Assembly (NCBI GenBank): GCA_035442025.1
Contig: DAORPQ010000023.1
Span: forward strand, 1 to 38,096
Direction of reading: 5' to 3'
DNA: 38,096 bases
Origin: Competibacter_A sp003527885
GTDB taxonomy: Bacteria; Pseudomonadota; Gammaproteobacteria; Competibacterales; Competibacteraceae
Below, one piece after another: positions 25,104 to 34,870 of this stretch. Positions within the stretch are counted from its first letter, which is position 1, and each line of letters starts with the position of its first letter. Position numbers and translations under genes: made by a program. The notes beneath the pieces were generated by a model. The model was not told the DNA's origin, made no database searches, and saw nothing but the letters and a program-made list of their open reading frames with translations.

Positions 25104-25933
25104 GTCGGCGCCGGCGGCGAACCGGCCGCCGGGACGCTCCAGGCCGGCACGCCGGGTTCGTCCAAGCGGATGGCGGTCAGTCGGTTGCCCCAGACGCAGC
25201 CACTGTCCAGCGCGAAAATGCCCGGCGCGCGATAGTAGCCGAGCGCCGCCCAATGCCCGAACACCACATTGAGATCGGCGTTGCGTCGGCCGGGCGCTTG
25301 GAACCACGGGAACAAAGTCGGAGCTTGGCTGCCGGGCGGACCCTTATCGTCGAAGGTCAGCGCGCCGTCCGACGTGCAGAACCGGATTCGCGTCAGGGCG
25401 TTGACCATGAAGCGCAGCCGGTCGTAGCCGGTCAGATCGTCCCGCCAGCGACGCGGCTCGCCGCCGAACATCCGGCCCAGGAACTCCTCGTAGAGCGGCC
25501 CGCGCAGAACCCCTTCCACTTCCGCCGCGCACTGTTGCGCCAGCGCCAGATCCCATTGCGGCGGCAATCCGGCATGAACCATGGTAAAGCCGAGCGCCGG
25601 ATCGTGATGGAGTAACGGACAGCGGCGCAACCAGTCCAACAGTTCGGCCCGGTCCGGCGCTCCCAAAACCGACTGGAAGGTATCCTTGCGCTTGGGCTTC
25701 ACCCGGCCGGCCGCGACGGCCAGCAACGTCAGGTCGTGGTTGCCCAGGACCGCGACCGCCCGCTCGCCCAACTCGCGCACCAGCCGCAGGATTTCCAGCG
25801 AGCGAGGCCCGCGGTTGACCAGATCGCCGACCAGCCACAGCGTATCGGCGGCGGGGTCGAAGCGCAACGCATCGAGCAACCGTCGTAAGGGCTCGTAGCA
25901 GCCTTGAAGGTCGCCGATGGCGTAGACGGCCAT
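25100..25933 (-). CDS. apaH: Symmetrical bis(5'-nucleosyl)-tetraphosphatase ApaH
   Basis: ApaH splits Ap4A into two ADP and, in enterobacteria, removes Np4 RNA caps. The 277-residue protein shows the metallophosphatase motifs in order: AIGDLQGCYEPL, LVGDLVNRGPRSLE, VLGNHDLTLL and MVHAGLPPQWDL, followed by VFGHWAALG. The N-terminal MAVYAIGDLQGC at 25933 is the family start; upstream in-frame codons would add an arginine-rich leader. It follows the acvB/virJ-like gene by one base and overlaps folA by 4 bp. Confidence 0.95.
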   Translation of the reverse strand: MAVYAIGDLQGCYEPLRRLLDALRFDPAADTLWLVGDLVNRGPRSLEILRLVRELGERAVAVLGNHDLTLLAVAAGRVKPKRKDTFQSVLGAPDRAELLDWLRRCPLLHHDPALGFTMVHAGLPPQWDLALAQQCAAEVEGVLRGPLYEEFLGRMFGGEPRRWRDDLTGYDRLRFMVNALTRIRFCTSDGALTFDDKGPPGSQAPTLFPWFQAPGRRNADLNVVFGHWAALGYYRAPGIFALDSGCVWGNRLTAIRLDEPGVPAWSVPAAGSPPAPT

Positions 25934-25934
25934 T

Positions 25935-27380
25935 TCAATTCTTGGCGGGGGGTGGACCCGCCGCTGGCGCGGGGGGCGGCGGCAACCGGTCGAGGATGCG
26001 GCGGGCCACGCCCGGATAATCCTCATCGAAGTGATGGTCGCCCGGCATCTTTTCGGCGCTGATCCCCAGATCGGCCACTTTCGGGCAGGAAGCGTCCTCC
26101 TCATCCGCACCGTAAACGCACAGCCGCTTGAGCGCGGCCATTTTTTCCAGTTCCGGGCGAACCGGCCGGTCGCCTTCGTCCGGTTCGTCGCCGATCCAGT
26201 TGCTCAGCTTGAACTCGAAAGCGGCATAATCCGACAGGCCCAAAAACACCACCAGATCGATCCGGTCCCGCAGGTCTTGCGGCAACCGGTTGACGGTCGC
26301 CGGCAACACATCCGCGCCGAAAGAATAGCCCAGCAACACGATGCGCTCCTTTTTCCAAAGCGCCAAGTAGTAACGCAGCACCCGCTCCAAATCCAGTGCC
26401 ACCTCATCCGGCTGGCGGGCTTTCCAAAAATAGCTCAGCGAATCCAGCCCCACGCTCGGCAGGCCGTTTTTCGCCAGCTCCGCCGTCACGGCGCGATCCA
26501 ACAGCGCCCAGCCGCCATCGCCGGACAGCATGACCGCCAGTTGCGGTCGGTCGGGACCGTCGGTCGCCGGCACCTCGGTCAGCGGTACGCCGCTGACGCT
26601 GGCGTCGGGTTGCACCTGCTTGACGATGCTGGGGTCCAGCCATTGCAGCAAGGCGGAAACCTGCGGCTGCCACGCTTTGATCCCACCGGGGCCGGGCAAC
26701 TCGCTCAGCCGGGCCAGTTGGATCGATTTGGCGAATTGTCCGGCCGCCCCGGCATCGCAAGCGGGCCGGTTCTGAAACACGAACCAGGTGGTCGGCATCC
26801 GCGCGACCGGTTTCAAAAGCACGCCCTTGTTATCCGGCCGCGGCGTACTCTCCAGATTCGCCGGACCCTTGCAGAGCGGTTTGCGCAGGGGCAGTTCCGG
26901 GCAGAAGTCCACCCCCAGCCCGGCGTGAAAGCGCTCGACCGGCGCCTGGGCCAGCGCGGCGTAACCCAGCGTCGCGCCGGCGCCGTACCCCAGCAAGACC
27001 GGCGGCTGGTGGGTCTCGATGGGATAACGCTGCTCCAGCAGCCGGTTCAAACGGTCGAGATCTAGCGATAAATCGGCGCAGGCGCCATCCGACCGCTCCA
27101 GCCGGGCCAAATAGTCATCCAGGTTGATCGCCGCCACCACGTAATCGAGTTTTGCCAGCTCCCTGGCGGCGGCGGTCAGCTCCGCGCTCCACCCGCCGGC
27201 TCCCGACGCGAACAGCAGCACGCCTTTGGGTTCGTCGGTCGCACGATAGACCGCCAACTTGCCGAAACCGGCATCGTCCAGGGTCTCTTCGGCCGGTTCC
27301 GCCCGCGCGCCGGCGGCCGCCAGAGCGGCGATCAGCCACATTGTTCGCGCCAGCTTGGGCACAGTCATGAAGTCACTCAT
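25935..27380 (-). CDS. AcvB/VirJ-like (AtvA) periplasmic alpha/beta hydrolase
   Basis: The 481-residue product has a signal peptide (LARTMWLIAALAAAGARA) and two VirJ-type halves. The first contains GVLLFASGAGGWSAEL and LLGYGAGATLGYAALA. The second contains LAVMLSGDGGWALLDRAVTA and VLLGYSFGADVLPATVNRL, where S353 in GYSFGAD is the likely nucleophile. Near the end PGDHHFDEDY supplies a His. AcvB/VirJ of Agrobacterium and AtvA of Rhizobium tropici lie downstream of the lysyl-phosphatidylglycerol synthase gene lpiA. AcvB has been shown to hydrolyse that lipid. The same gene order occurs here with mprF only 6 bp upstream, so I infer control of aminoacylated phospholipid levels. ATG 27368 is an alternative start. 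Confidence 0.88.
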   Translation of the reverse strand: MSDFMTVPKLARTMWLIAALAAAGARAEPAEETLDDAGFGKLAVYRATDEPKGVLLFASGAGGWSAELTAAARELAKLDYVVAAINLDDYLARLERSDGACADLSLDLDRLNRLLEQRYPIETHQPPVLLGYGAGATLGYAALAQAPVERFHAGLGVDFCPELPLRKPLCKGPANLESTPRPDNKGVLLKPVARMPTTWFVFQNRPACDAGAAGQFAKSIQLARLSELPGPGGIKAWQPQVSALLQWLDPSIVKQVQPDASVSGVPLTEVPATDGPDRPQLAVMLSGDGGWALLDRAVTAELAKNGLPSVGLDSLSYFWKARQPDEVALDLERVLRYYLALWKKERIVLLGYSFGADVLPATVNRLPQDLRDRIDLVVFLGLSDYAAFEFKLSNWIGDEPDEGDRPVRPELEKMAALKRLCVYGADEEDASCPKVADLGISAEKMPGDHHFDEDYPGVARRILDRLPPPPAPAAGPPPAKN

Positions 27381-27386
27381 CAGCCG

Positions 27387-29945
27387 TTATTTTCCGATAA
27401 CGCCCTTGAAGCCGCCAGCGATCAGCGCCGTCAAATCCGCCAGCACCAACGGCAGCGCCAAGCCACCCGGCGTCGCCAGATAGCGGGCCTCCCACCCGGG
27501 ATCGAATTTGTCCTTGTACTGGTGCAGGCCCCGAAAATTGTAAAAAGTCTCGCCCTGGCCGAACACCAGCGCGCCGAAGCGGTTCCACAGCGGTGCGAGG
27601 CTGCGGTTCTGCAAACCGGCCAGCGGCGCCATACCCAAGTCGAACCATTCGTAGCCCTGGCTCCGGCCCCACAACATGATCTGGACGAACAGATAATCCA
27701 TCAGGCCGTTCGGGCTGTCGGGGGGATAGCGCATCAAATCCACCGACAGCTCCTCGCCGCCACCCTGCCAGAGATTGGCGAAAGCCGCCAGCTCCGAAGC
27801 GCGCCAGACCACCGCGACCGGCCCACTTTGCAGGTAAGCCCCGTTGAAAAAGCCCAGCGAAAAACGCTTTTCGCGGCCGCCTTTTTCGCCGAGCCAGGCA
27901 TCGGAAACCGCGCGCAACCGAGGCAACAAGGCCGGCACGGCCGCGCGCTCGACGACTTCGAAACGGTAACCTTCCCGCTCCAACCGGCTGATGTTGTTGC
28001 GCATGGATTTACGCGCTTTCCCCTCCAGGGAAAATTCGGACAGCCGCACCCGCGCTTCTTCGCCGAACTTGAGCAAAGCCAACCCCAATTCCACGTACAA
28101 ACCCAGATGCGCCGGGTGGACTTGATAAAATACCGGCCAGCCGTTGTGGCGCTCGCACAGCTCGCGAAAGCCCCAGGCCAGTTCGCGGCGATCCTCCTCG
28201 CAAGCGGCGACCGGATCGCCCATCGCCACCCAGGTGCGGCCTTCGACCGCGTACATCAAAAAAGCGCTGCGACTCTGATTGAACAGCAGCGCCTTGTCGC
28301 CCAGCAACGCCAGATGCGCGTAACTGCGCGGGAACGCGCCAGCGATGGTCCGAGCCCGTTCGATCTCGGCCGCGTCCGGCAAGGCCGGCTCGAAAGGCGC
28401 CGGCTGCAACAGCTTGGCGATGCCGAAAAACAGGGTCAAGACCAGCGCGCCCACCATGGCGCGCAAGAAACGCGGCGCATCGCCCTCCCCGCCGAAACTG
28501 AACACCCACCACAAATCGTGCGAATACTCGACATGTTTGTAGGAAAAAAAACCTAGCCAGATCGAACAAATCAGCACAACGGCAATGGTGGCCAGCCAAC
28601 CGGCGGTAAACCGTTCGCCAAACAGCGAGGCGTGACGGTAGAACTGCTCCCTGGAAGGCAGCAATCCGGCCAGCAGAACCGCCAGAAACAGCGCCTCCTC
28701 GTAATCGGCGCCCTTGAGCAGCGACGCGGCGATGCCGGCCGCCAGCAGCCCCACCGTCAACCACCAAGCGGCATCGAGCCGGCGCTGCAACCCCCGCGCC
28801 AGCAACAACAAGCCCATCCCCACCAAACTGCTGATGAAGTGCGAGGCTTCCAACACCGACAACGGCAACAAATCTTCCAGCCAGACCAGCCGCGCCTCCA
28901 CCGCCGGGGTGACCGCCGAGAACAGCAGCACCGCGCCGCTGACCAGGGCCAGCAGCGCCAAGACGTGCGGCAACAGCAGCGGCGCCCACGGCCCCACCAT
29001 GCGCGGCAACCACAGAATCCGCTCGCGTTGATGCCGCAACTCGTACAAGCCGAGCGTAATCGCCGCCGAGGCCAGCGGCAGCAGATAATAGATCACCCGA
29101 TAGGCCAACAACGCGCCGAGCAGGTCGGCGGCCGGCAGGCGGTCGCGCAGCAACAGCAGCACCAGCGACTCGAACACGCCCAGCCCGCCGGGGATTTGAC
29201 TGAGCAAACCCACGACTTGAGCGATCAGAAACACGCTGACGACCTGGCCGTAGCCGACGGTTCCCACCGCGGACATCAGCACGTACAACACCAGGCTGGC
29301 CATCAGCCAATCCAGCGCTCCGACCGCCAGTTGCGGCAACGCCAGGCGGGGGCGGACCATCGGCAGCTCCCACGGACCCAGTTTGAGCGGCTGCCGGCGC
29401 CACGCACCCAGCAACACATAGGCCAGCGGCGGCACCAGCATCAGCAAGCCCAGCCGCCGGCTGTCCAGATCGACGTAGGGCAGCGAACCCAGCCCCAACG
29501 GGTCCAGCGCCAGCACGGTTCCACCGACCGTGAGAATGCCCAGCCAAAAGGTCAGGGTGGTGAACATGACGATCTTGGCGATTTCCACCGCCGTCAGACC
29601 CCAGCTCGAATAGAGCCGATAACGCAGCGAACCGGAGGTCAGCACCGCCATACCGACCGAATTGCTGAAAGCGTAAGCGAGCGAGGCGGCAAAGCCGACT
29701 TTGACCCAAGGCAGCGGTCTACGAATGTAACGCAGCGCCAGCCAGTCGTAGCCGGTGGCGACCAGATAGCTGAGCGCCGTGGCGAACAAAGCGGCCGCCA
29801 GCCGCCAGTCGGGCGAGCGCCGGAAATAGGCCGCCACATCCTCGTAGCGATACTCGGTCAGGGCGCGATGCAGCAGCCACAGCGCGGCGCCGAACAGGCC
29901 CAACCCGATGAGCGGGCCGACCGAGCGAGCCAACAACCGTTTCAT
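27387..29945 (-). CDS. mprF: MprF/LpiA: aminoacyl-phosphatidylglycerol synthase and flippase
   Basis: The 852-residue protein has the full MprF layout. An N-terminal flippase half has many helices (LLARSVGPLIGLGLFGAALW onward, with SQIPGGLGVFESLVLLLL typical of the UPF0104 fold). More helices follow, then a cytoplasmic DUF2156 synthase domain from about residue 540: RSAFLMYAVEGRTWVAMGDP, GWPVFYQVHPAHLGLYVELG, ARKSMRNNISRLEREGYRFE and YEWFDLGMAPLAGL. It transfers lysine or alanine from tRNA to phosphatidylglycerol, lowering membrane negative charge and giving acid and cationic-peptide tolerance. The amino acid cannot be read here. ATG 29945 overlaps the nudB stop by 4 bp. It forms an operon with the acvB-like gene. 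Confidence 0.93.
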   Translation of the reverse strand: MKRLLARSVGPLIGLGLFGAALWLLHRALTEYRYEDVAAYFRRSPDWRLAAALFATALSYLVATGYDWLALRYIRRPLPWVKVGFAASLAYAFSNSVGMAVLTSGSLRYRLYSSWGLTAVEIAKIVMFTTLTFWLGILTVGGTVLALDPLGLGSLPYVDLDSRRLGLLMLVPPLAYVLLGAWRRQPLKLGPWELPMVRPRLALPQLAVGALDWLMASLVLYVLMSAVGTVGYGQVVSVFLIAQVVGLLSQIPGGLGVFESLVLLLLRDRLPAADLLGALLAYRVIYYLLPLASAAITLGLYELRHQRERILWLPRMVGPWAPLLLPHVLALLALVSGAVLLFSAVTPAVEARLVWLEDLLPLSVLEASHFISSLVGMGLLLLARGLQRRLDAAWWLTVGLLAAGIAASLLKGADYEEALFLAVLLAGLLPSREQFYRHASLFGERFTAGWLATIAVVLICSIWLGFFSYKHVEYSHDLWWVFSFGGEGDAPRFLRAMVGALVLTLFFGIAKLLQPAPFEPALPDAAEIERARTIAGAFPRSYAHLALLGDKALLFNQSRSAFLMYAVEGRTWVAMGDPVAACEEDRRELAWGFRELCERHNGWPVFYQVHPAHLGLYVELGLALLKFGEEARVRLSEFSLEGKARKSMRNNISRLEREGYRFEVVERAAVPALLPRLRAVSDAWLGEKGGREKRFSLGFFNGAYLQSGPVAVVWRASELAAFANLWQGGGEELSVDLMRYPPDSPNGLMDYLFVQIMLWGRSQGYEWFDLGMAPLAGLQNRSLAPLWNRFGALVFGQGETFYNFRGLHQYKDKFDPGWEARYLATPGGLALPLVLADLTALIAGGFKGVIGK

Positions 29946-30427
29946 GGCAGTTGCAGGATGGCGTCCCGGTTGGTCCAAGAGGCGACACGGGCGGCGGCGG
30001 CGGCGCGCGGCAGCCACTCGTATTCACCGTGTTCGGCGGGGCTCAAAACGATGGGACAGCGCCCCGGCAAGCGGACGTGAAAGACATGCTCGGTGTTCTC
30101 CACGGCTTCCGGCGCGTAACGATCGCGCCAGGGCGGCAGTATCGGAAAGCGGTTGATCGTCCCGCAGCGGATGACTGCAACCCCATCGCCCAGCCCGGTT
30201 TCTTCGTGCAATTCGCGCCGCGCGGTCTCCAGCGGGTCGGTTTCCTCCCACTCCAAGCTGCCGGTCACCGACTGCCAGAAATCCGGCGGCCGACAACGGC
30301 GCAGCACCAGCACCTCATCCGTGGTGGTATAGACCACCACCAACACCGATTCCGGGCGCTTGTAACGGGTTGGCGGCCCTTCACCCGCTGGAAGGGTCGG
30401 AGCCAAAGGCGAGGAATGAGCGTTCAC
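29942..30427 (-). CDS. nudB: Dihydroneopterin triphosphate diphosphatase NudB
   Basis: NudB removes pyrophosphate from dihydroneopterin triphosphate in folate synthesis. The 161-residue Nudix protein contains YKRPESVLVVVYTT, FWQSVTGSLEWEE and the Nudix box GSLEWEETDPLETARRELHE followed by ETG. HTEHVF-type and SPAEHGEYEWLP stretches match the family. The start is a GTG at 30427, 9 bp after the aspS stop. The first 20 residues (AHSSPLAPTLPAGEGPPTR) are absent from typical NudB, which begins near YKRPES, and lie over a hairpin and an 11-bp direct repeat. It may therefore be an in-frame insertion. The aspS-nudB order is standard in gammaproteobacteria. Confidence 0.9.
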   Translation of the reverse strand: MNAHSSPLAPTLPAGEGPPTRYKRPESVLVVVYTTTDEVLVLRRCRPPDFWQSVTGSLEWEETDPLETARRELHEETGLGDGVAVIRCGTINRFPILPPWRDRYAPEAVENTEHVFHVRLPGRCPIVLSPAEHGEYEWLPRAAAAARVASWTNRDAILQLP

Positions 30428-30433
30428 CCGCTG
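30377..30433. repeat. Hairpin plus 11-bp direct repeat at the nudB 5' end
   Basis: TTCACCCGCTG occurs at 30380-30390 and again at 30423-30433, 43 bp apart. The first copy also sits in a hairpin, CCCTTC (30377-30382) with GAAGGG (30391-30396). The segment covers the nudB start codon and its extra N-terminal codons. A short insertion or tandem duplication is the simplest reading. Confidence 0.45.
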
Positions 30434-30436
30434 AGA

Positions 30437-32206
<1,770 letters not shown>

Positions 32207-32378
32207 GGGTTCGGTTTCCGTTTCACGAAAGGCGGTTGAAGCGATGCCGGAGGAGACGCCAAGCGGCAATCTCGTCGAAGGGAGGGATGGTACGGATTCG
32301 GTCAGCGGGCCGCAACCGCGTTTAAACGGTTCTGGGTAGGTGGCGATTTGGGGCATTTCCATTTACAATAGTGAACTA

Positions 32379-32389
32379 AGTTTCAAACT
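32379..32389. promoter_or_regulatory. Small palindrome before the toxin-antitoxin genes
   Basis: AGTTTCAAACT is a perfect 11-bp inverted repeat inside the AT-rich stretch 32360-32401, 12 bp before the antitoxin ATG. Phd/YefM-type antitoxins usually bind such palindromes to repress their own operon. The role is inferred from position. Confidence 0.4.
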
Positions 32390-32401
32390 AGATTTTAACT
32401 C

Positions 32402-32647
32402 ATGATCATTCTCAACATTCACGAAGCCAAAACACATTTATCCCGTCATCTCGATGCCTTACAGCGCGGCGAGTCGATCATATTGTGCAAACGCAACTGT
32501 CCCATCGCGGAAATCCGCCCGCTGACGGCGCCGGAAACCGCACCTCGCCCCATCGGTTTGGCTAAGGGAGAGTTCACGGTTCCTCCGAGCTTTTTCGACC
32601 CCCTGCCCGCGGAAGTGGAAAAAAGTTTCACGGGATTGACACCGTGA
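32402..32647 (+). CDS. Phd/YefM-type antitoxin
   Basis: The 81-residue protein starts MIILNIHEAKTHLSRHLDAL, the N-terminal Phd/YefM fold that binds DNA. ESIILCKRNCPIAEIRPL completes the dimer core. The C-terminal part (KGEFTVPPSFFDPLPAEVEK) would wrap and neutralise the toxin. It overlaps the toxin gene by 4 bp (GTGA), the usual order with antitoxin first. The KGEF...P...FFDPLPAE tail is common in antitoxins paired with PIN toxins. Confidence 0.9.
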   Translation: MIILNIHEAKTHLSRHLDALQRGESIILCKRNCPIAEIRPLTAPETAPRPIGLAKGEFTVPPSFFDPLPAEVEKSFTGLTP

Positions 32648-33030
32648 AGCTGTTGCTGGATACCTGCACCTTCTTGTGGGTCATCAGCGACGATCCGGCC
32701 TTGTCCCCGCGCTCTCGCGAGCTGTTTGCGCGGCCGGACAACGAGGTTTTTTTGAGCGTAGTTTCGGTTTGGGAAATCGTCGCCAAGCACCAACTGGGCA
32801 AGCTGCCGCTACCCACACCGCCACGCGTGTTTGTCGCCGGTCATCGGGAACGGCACCGCATCGCGGCACTGCCTTTGGAAGAGGGCGCAGTGTTTCCGCT
32901 TTCCGCGCTCCCGGACAGGCACAAGGATCCCTTTGATCGTATGTTGGCCTGCCAAGCGATCCATCACGGCCTTACTTTATTGACGCCCGACCCATTACTC
33001 CAGCAGTACCCTGTAAGCCATATTTGGTGA
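32644..33030 (+). CDS. PIN-domain (VapC-like) toxin
   Basis: A 128-residue PIN-domain ribonuclease, the toxin of the pair. The conserved acidic residues are in LLLDTCTFLWVISDD (D6), SVVSVWEIVAKHQLGKL (E47) and LPDRHKDPFDRMLACQAIHH (the HxDPFDR motif). VapC-type toxins cut tRNA or rRNA; the target here is unknown. The start is a GTG at 32644 overlapping the antitoxin stop. The pair is wedged between aspS and fmdB, genes that often lie close together in gammaproteobacteria, which suggests later insertion. Confidence 0.9.
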   Translation: MKLLLDTCTFLWVISDDPALSPRSRELFARPDNEVFLSVVSVWEIVAKHQLGKLPLPTPPRVFVAGHRERHRIAALPLEEGAVFPLSALPDRHKDPFDRMLACQAIHHGLTLLTPDPLLQQYPVSHIW

Positions 33031-33158
33031 TCCTTAGCTCCAGAGACGTAGCCGAACGGGTCCGCGCTCAGACCGCTGACCTTGCCCGGATCGACCGGCC
33101 ACCGAGACGCGCGATCAAGCGCCGGGGTCGCCCAGCCAGCGCCCGGCTCGCGCGCCTC

Positions 33159-33476
33159 TCAAGTCGCCGCCGGAGTCGCCGCCGGGGCGGGGCACGCGCC
33201 GCAACCGCCCGCGCCGTCGCAAGCTCCGCTGGATCCGCTCTCCTTGCTTTCCTTGGGCGCCGTATCCTCCTTGGCCACATTTTTCTGCGCGCCGCCTTTC
33301 TTGAAGTCGGTTTCGTACCAGCCGCCGCCCTTGAGCCGGAATCCGACCACCGAAATCAGTTTCTTGAGGGCTGGCTCGCCGCAAGCGGGACAGTCGCTCA
33401 GTTCGGGGTCGCTGAGCTTCTGCATCGCTTCCAGCTCGTGGTTGCAGGACTGACAACGGTATTCGTAAATCGGCAT
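33159..33476 (-). CDS. FmdB family zinc-ribbon protein
   Basis: The 105-residue protein begins MPIYEYRCQSCNHELEAMQK, the FmdB/CxxC_CxxC_SSSS signature, with zinc ligands in CQSC and CPAC (DCPACGEPALKKLISVVGF). The second half is low complexity with a GACDGAGGCGACPAP tail, as in many members. The family was named after a putative regulator of formamidase genes; its molecular role is unclear. It is divergent from the sugar-binding lipoprotein gene. The 128 bp between its stop and the PIN toxin gene show no feature I can name. Confidence 0.9.
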   Translation of the reverse strand: MPIYEYRCQSCNHELEAMQKLSDPELSDCPACGEPALKKLISVVGFRLKGGGWYETDFKKGGAQKNVAKEDTAPKESKESGSSGACDGAGGCGACPAPAATPAAT

Positions 33477-33595
33477 GGCGCACCTCGCGGACGGGGAAAA
33501 ACGATTGGGAAATCTAACACGGTTGTATGGGGATGACGGGTCGCGTTTTCAAGCCTTTCGCCAGACTTGGCCAGATTGCGGCTAAACTAAGCGAC

Positions 33596-34870
33596 ATGCT
33601 GTCACTTTACCGCCTATTGTTCATCTTCCTGCTCACCTTCGGGTCAGTCGCGTGCGATTCCGCCGCCGACCGGACGACGACCGTCGAATTCTGGGCGATG
33701 GGCCAGGAAGGTGAGCAGGTCAAGGCGCTGTTGCCGGAGTTCGAGCGCCGCCATCCGGGTGTTCGGGTGCGGGTCCAGCAAATCCCCTGGAGCGCGGCGC
33801 ACGAAAAGTTGCTGACTGCTTACGCCGGCGACGCCATGCCCGACGCCTTCCAACTCGGCAACACCTGGATTCCCGAATTCGTGGCTTTGCGCGCCATCGA
33901 GCCGCTGGATGCGAGGTTAGGCACGTGGCCCGCCGAGGCGCTGGCCGATTATTTTCCCGGCATCCTCGCCACCAACCGGCTGGACGGCCATACCTTCGCC
34001 CTGCCCTGGTACGTCGATACCCGGCTGTTTTTTTATCGGACCGACGCGCTGGCCGCCGCCGGCTTTGTCGAGCCGCCCGCGACCTGGGACGAGTGGCTGC
34101 GGGCGATGCAAGCCCTCAAAACCCGCGACGCCGCGCGCTACGCCATCCTGCTGCCGATCAACGAATGGCAACTGCCGGTGATTCTGGCCTTGCAGCGCGG
34201 CGCGACCTTGCTGCGCGACCGCCATCAGTACGGCGACTTTCAAAATCCGCTGTTTCGCGAGGCGTTCGCCGTTTATCTGGAGCTGTTCGACCAAGGCTTG
34301 GCCCCGCCGGTCAGCAACACCCAAATGGCCAACCTCTATCAAGAATTCGCCAAGGGCACGTTCGCAATTTACGTCAGCGGCCCGTGGAACATCGGCGAGT
34401 TCGGGCGACGGTTGCCGGCCGACTTGCAACCGCATTGGAGCACCGCCGCCTTGCCGGGCTTGGACGATCAAACCGGGGCGTCGCTGGCCGGCGGCGCGAG
34501 TTTGGCGCTCAGCCGGACCTCGCCCCGGCGGGACGCGGCTTGGAAACTGCTGGAGTTTTTGGCCGAGCCGGCGCAGCAAGCGCGCTTTTATCAGTTGACC
34601 GGCGACCTGCCGGCCCGCCAGTCCGCTTGGAACGATACAGCGCTAACGGGTAACCGCCACGCCCGAGCGTTCCGCCAGCAGTTGCAACAGGTGCGGGCGA
34701 CCCCGCCGATCCCGGAATGGGAGCGCATCGCCAACCGGATCGCCTACTACGCCGAACTGGCGGTCCGCCGCGAGATGACGGCGGACGCCGCCCTCGCCGC
34801 GCTGGATCGGGACGTGGACCGGATTCTGGAAAAACGGCGCTGGCTGCTGGCGCGGGGGGTGACGCCGTGA
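33596..34870 (+). CDS. Sugar ABC transporter substrate-binding lipoprotein (MalE/UgpB-like)
   Basis: The 424-residue protein has a lipoprotein signal: hydrophobic LLFIFLLTFGSVAC with the lipobox cysteine, about residue 20. The mature part shows CUT1 binding-protein features. These are VEFWAMGQEGEQVKALLPEF, HPGVRVRVQQIPWSAAHEKL, GDAMPDAFQLGNTWIPEF, FALPWYVDTRLFFYRTD, FAKGTFAIYVSGPWNIGEF and AGGASLALSRTSPRRDAAWK. It would bind an oligosaccharide in the periplasm. The ATG at 33596 was chosen because the signal peptide begins there. The permease gene overlaps its stop by 4 bp (GTGA). Confidence 0.88.
   Translation: MLSLYRLLFIFLLTFGSVACDSAADRTTTVEFWAMGQEGEQVKALLPEFERRHPGVRVRVQQIPWSAAHEKLLTAYAGDAMPDAFQLGNTWIPEFVALRAIEPLDARLGTWPAEALADYFPGILATNRLDGHTFALPWYVDTRLFFYRTDALAAAGFVEPPATWDEWLRAMQALKTRDAARYAILLPINEWQLPVILALQRGATLLRDRHQYGDFQNPLFREAFAVYLELFDQGLAPPVSNTQMANLYQEFAKGTFAIYVSGPWNIGEFGRRLPADLQPHWSTAALPGLDDQTGASLAGGASLALSRTSPRRDAAWKLLEFLAEPAQQARFYQLTGDLPARQSAWNDTALTGNRHARAFRQQLQQVRATPPIPEWERIANRIAYYAELAVRREMTADAALAALDRDVDRILEKRRWLLARGVTP

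Noticed and set aside
28632..30080. Long plus-strand ORF, Gln/Arg/His-rich, opposite mprF
   Set aside because: It is the antisense of a full-length MprF with clear domains. The Gln/Arg-rich composition is what GC-rich codons give on the wrong strand.
33031..33158. Possible small gene between the PIN toxin and fmdB
   Set aside because: The frames are Arg/Ala-rich with no family likeness. I looked for a DUF502-type start, often near fmdB, and did not find one.
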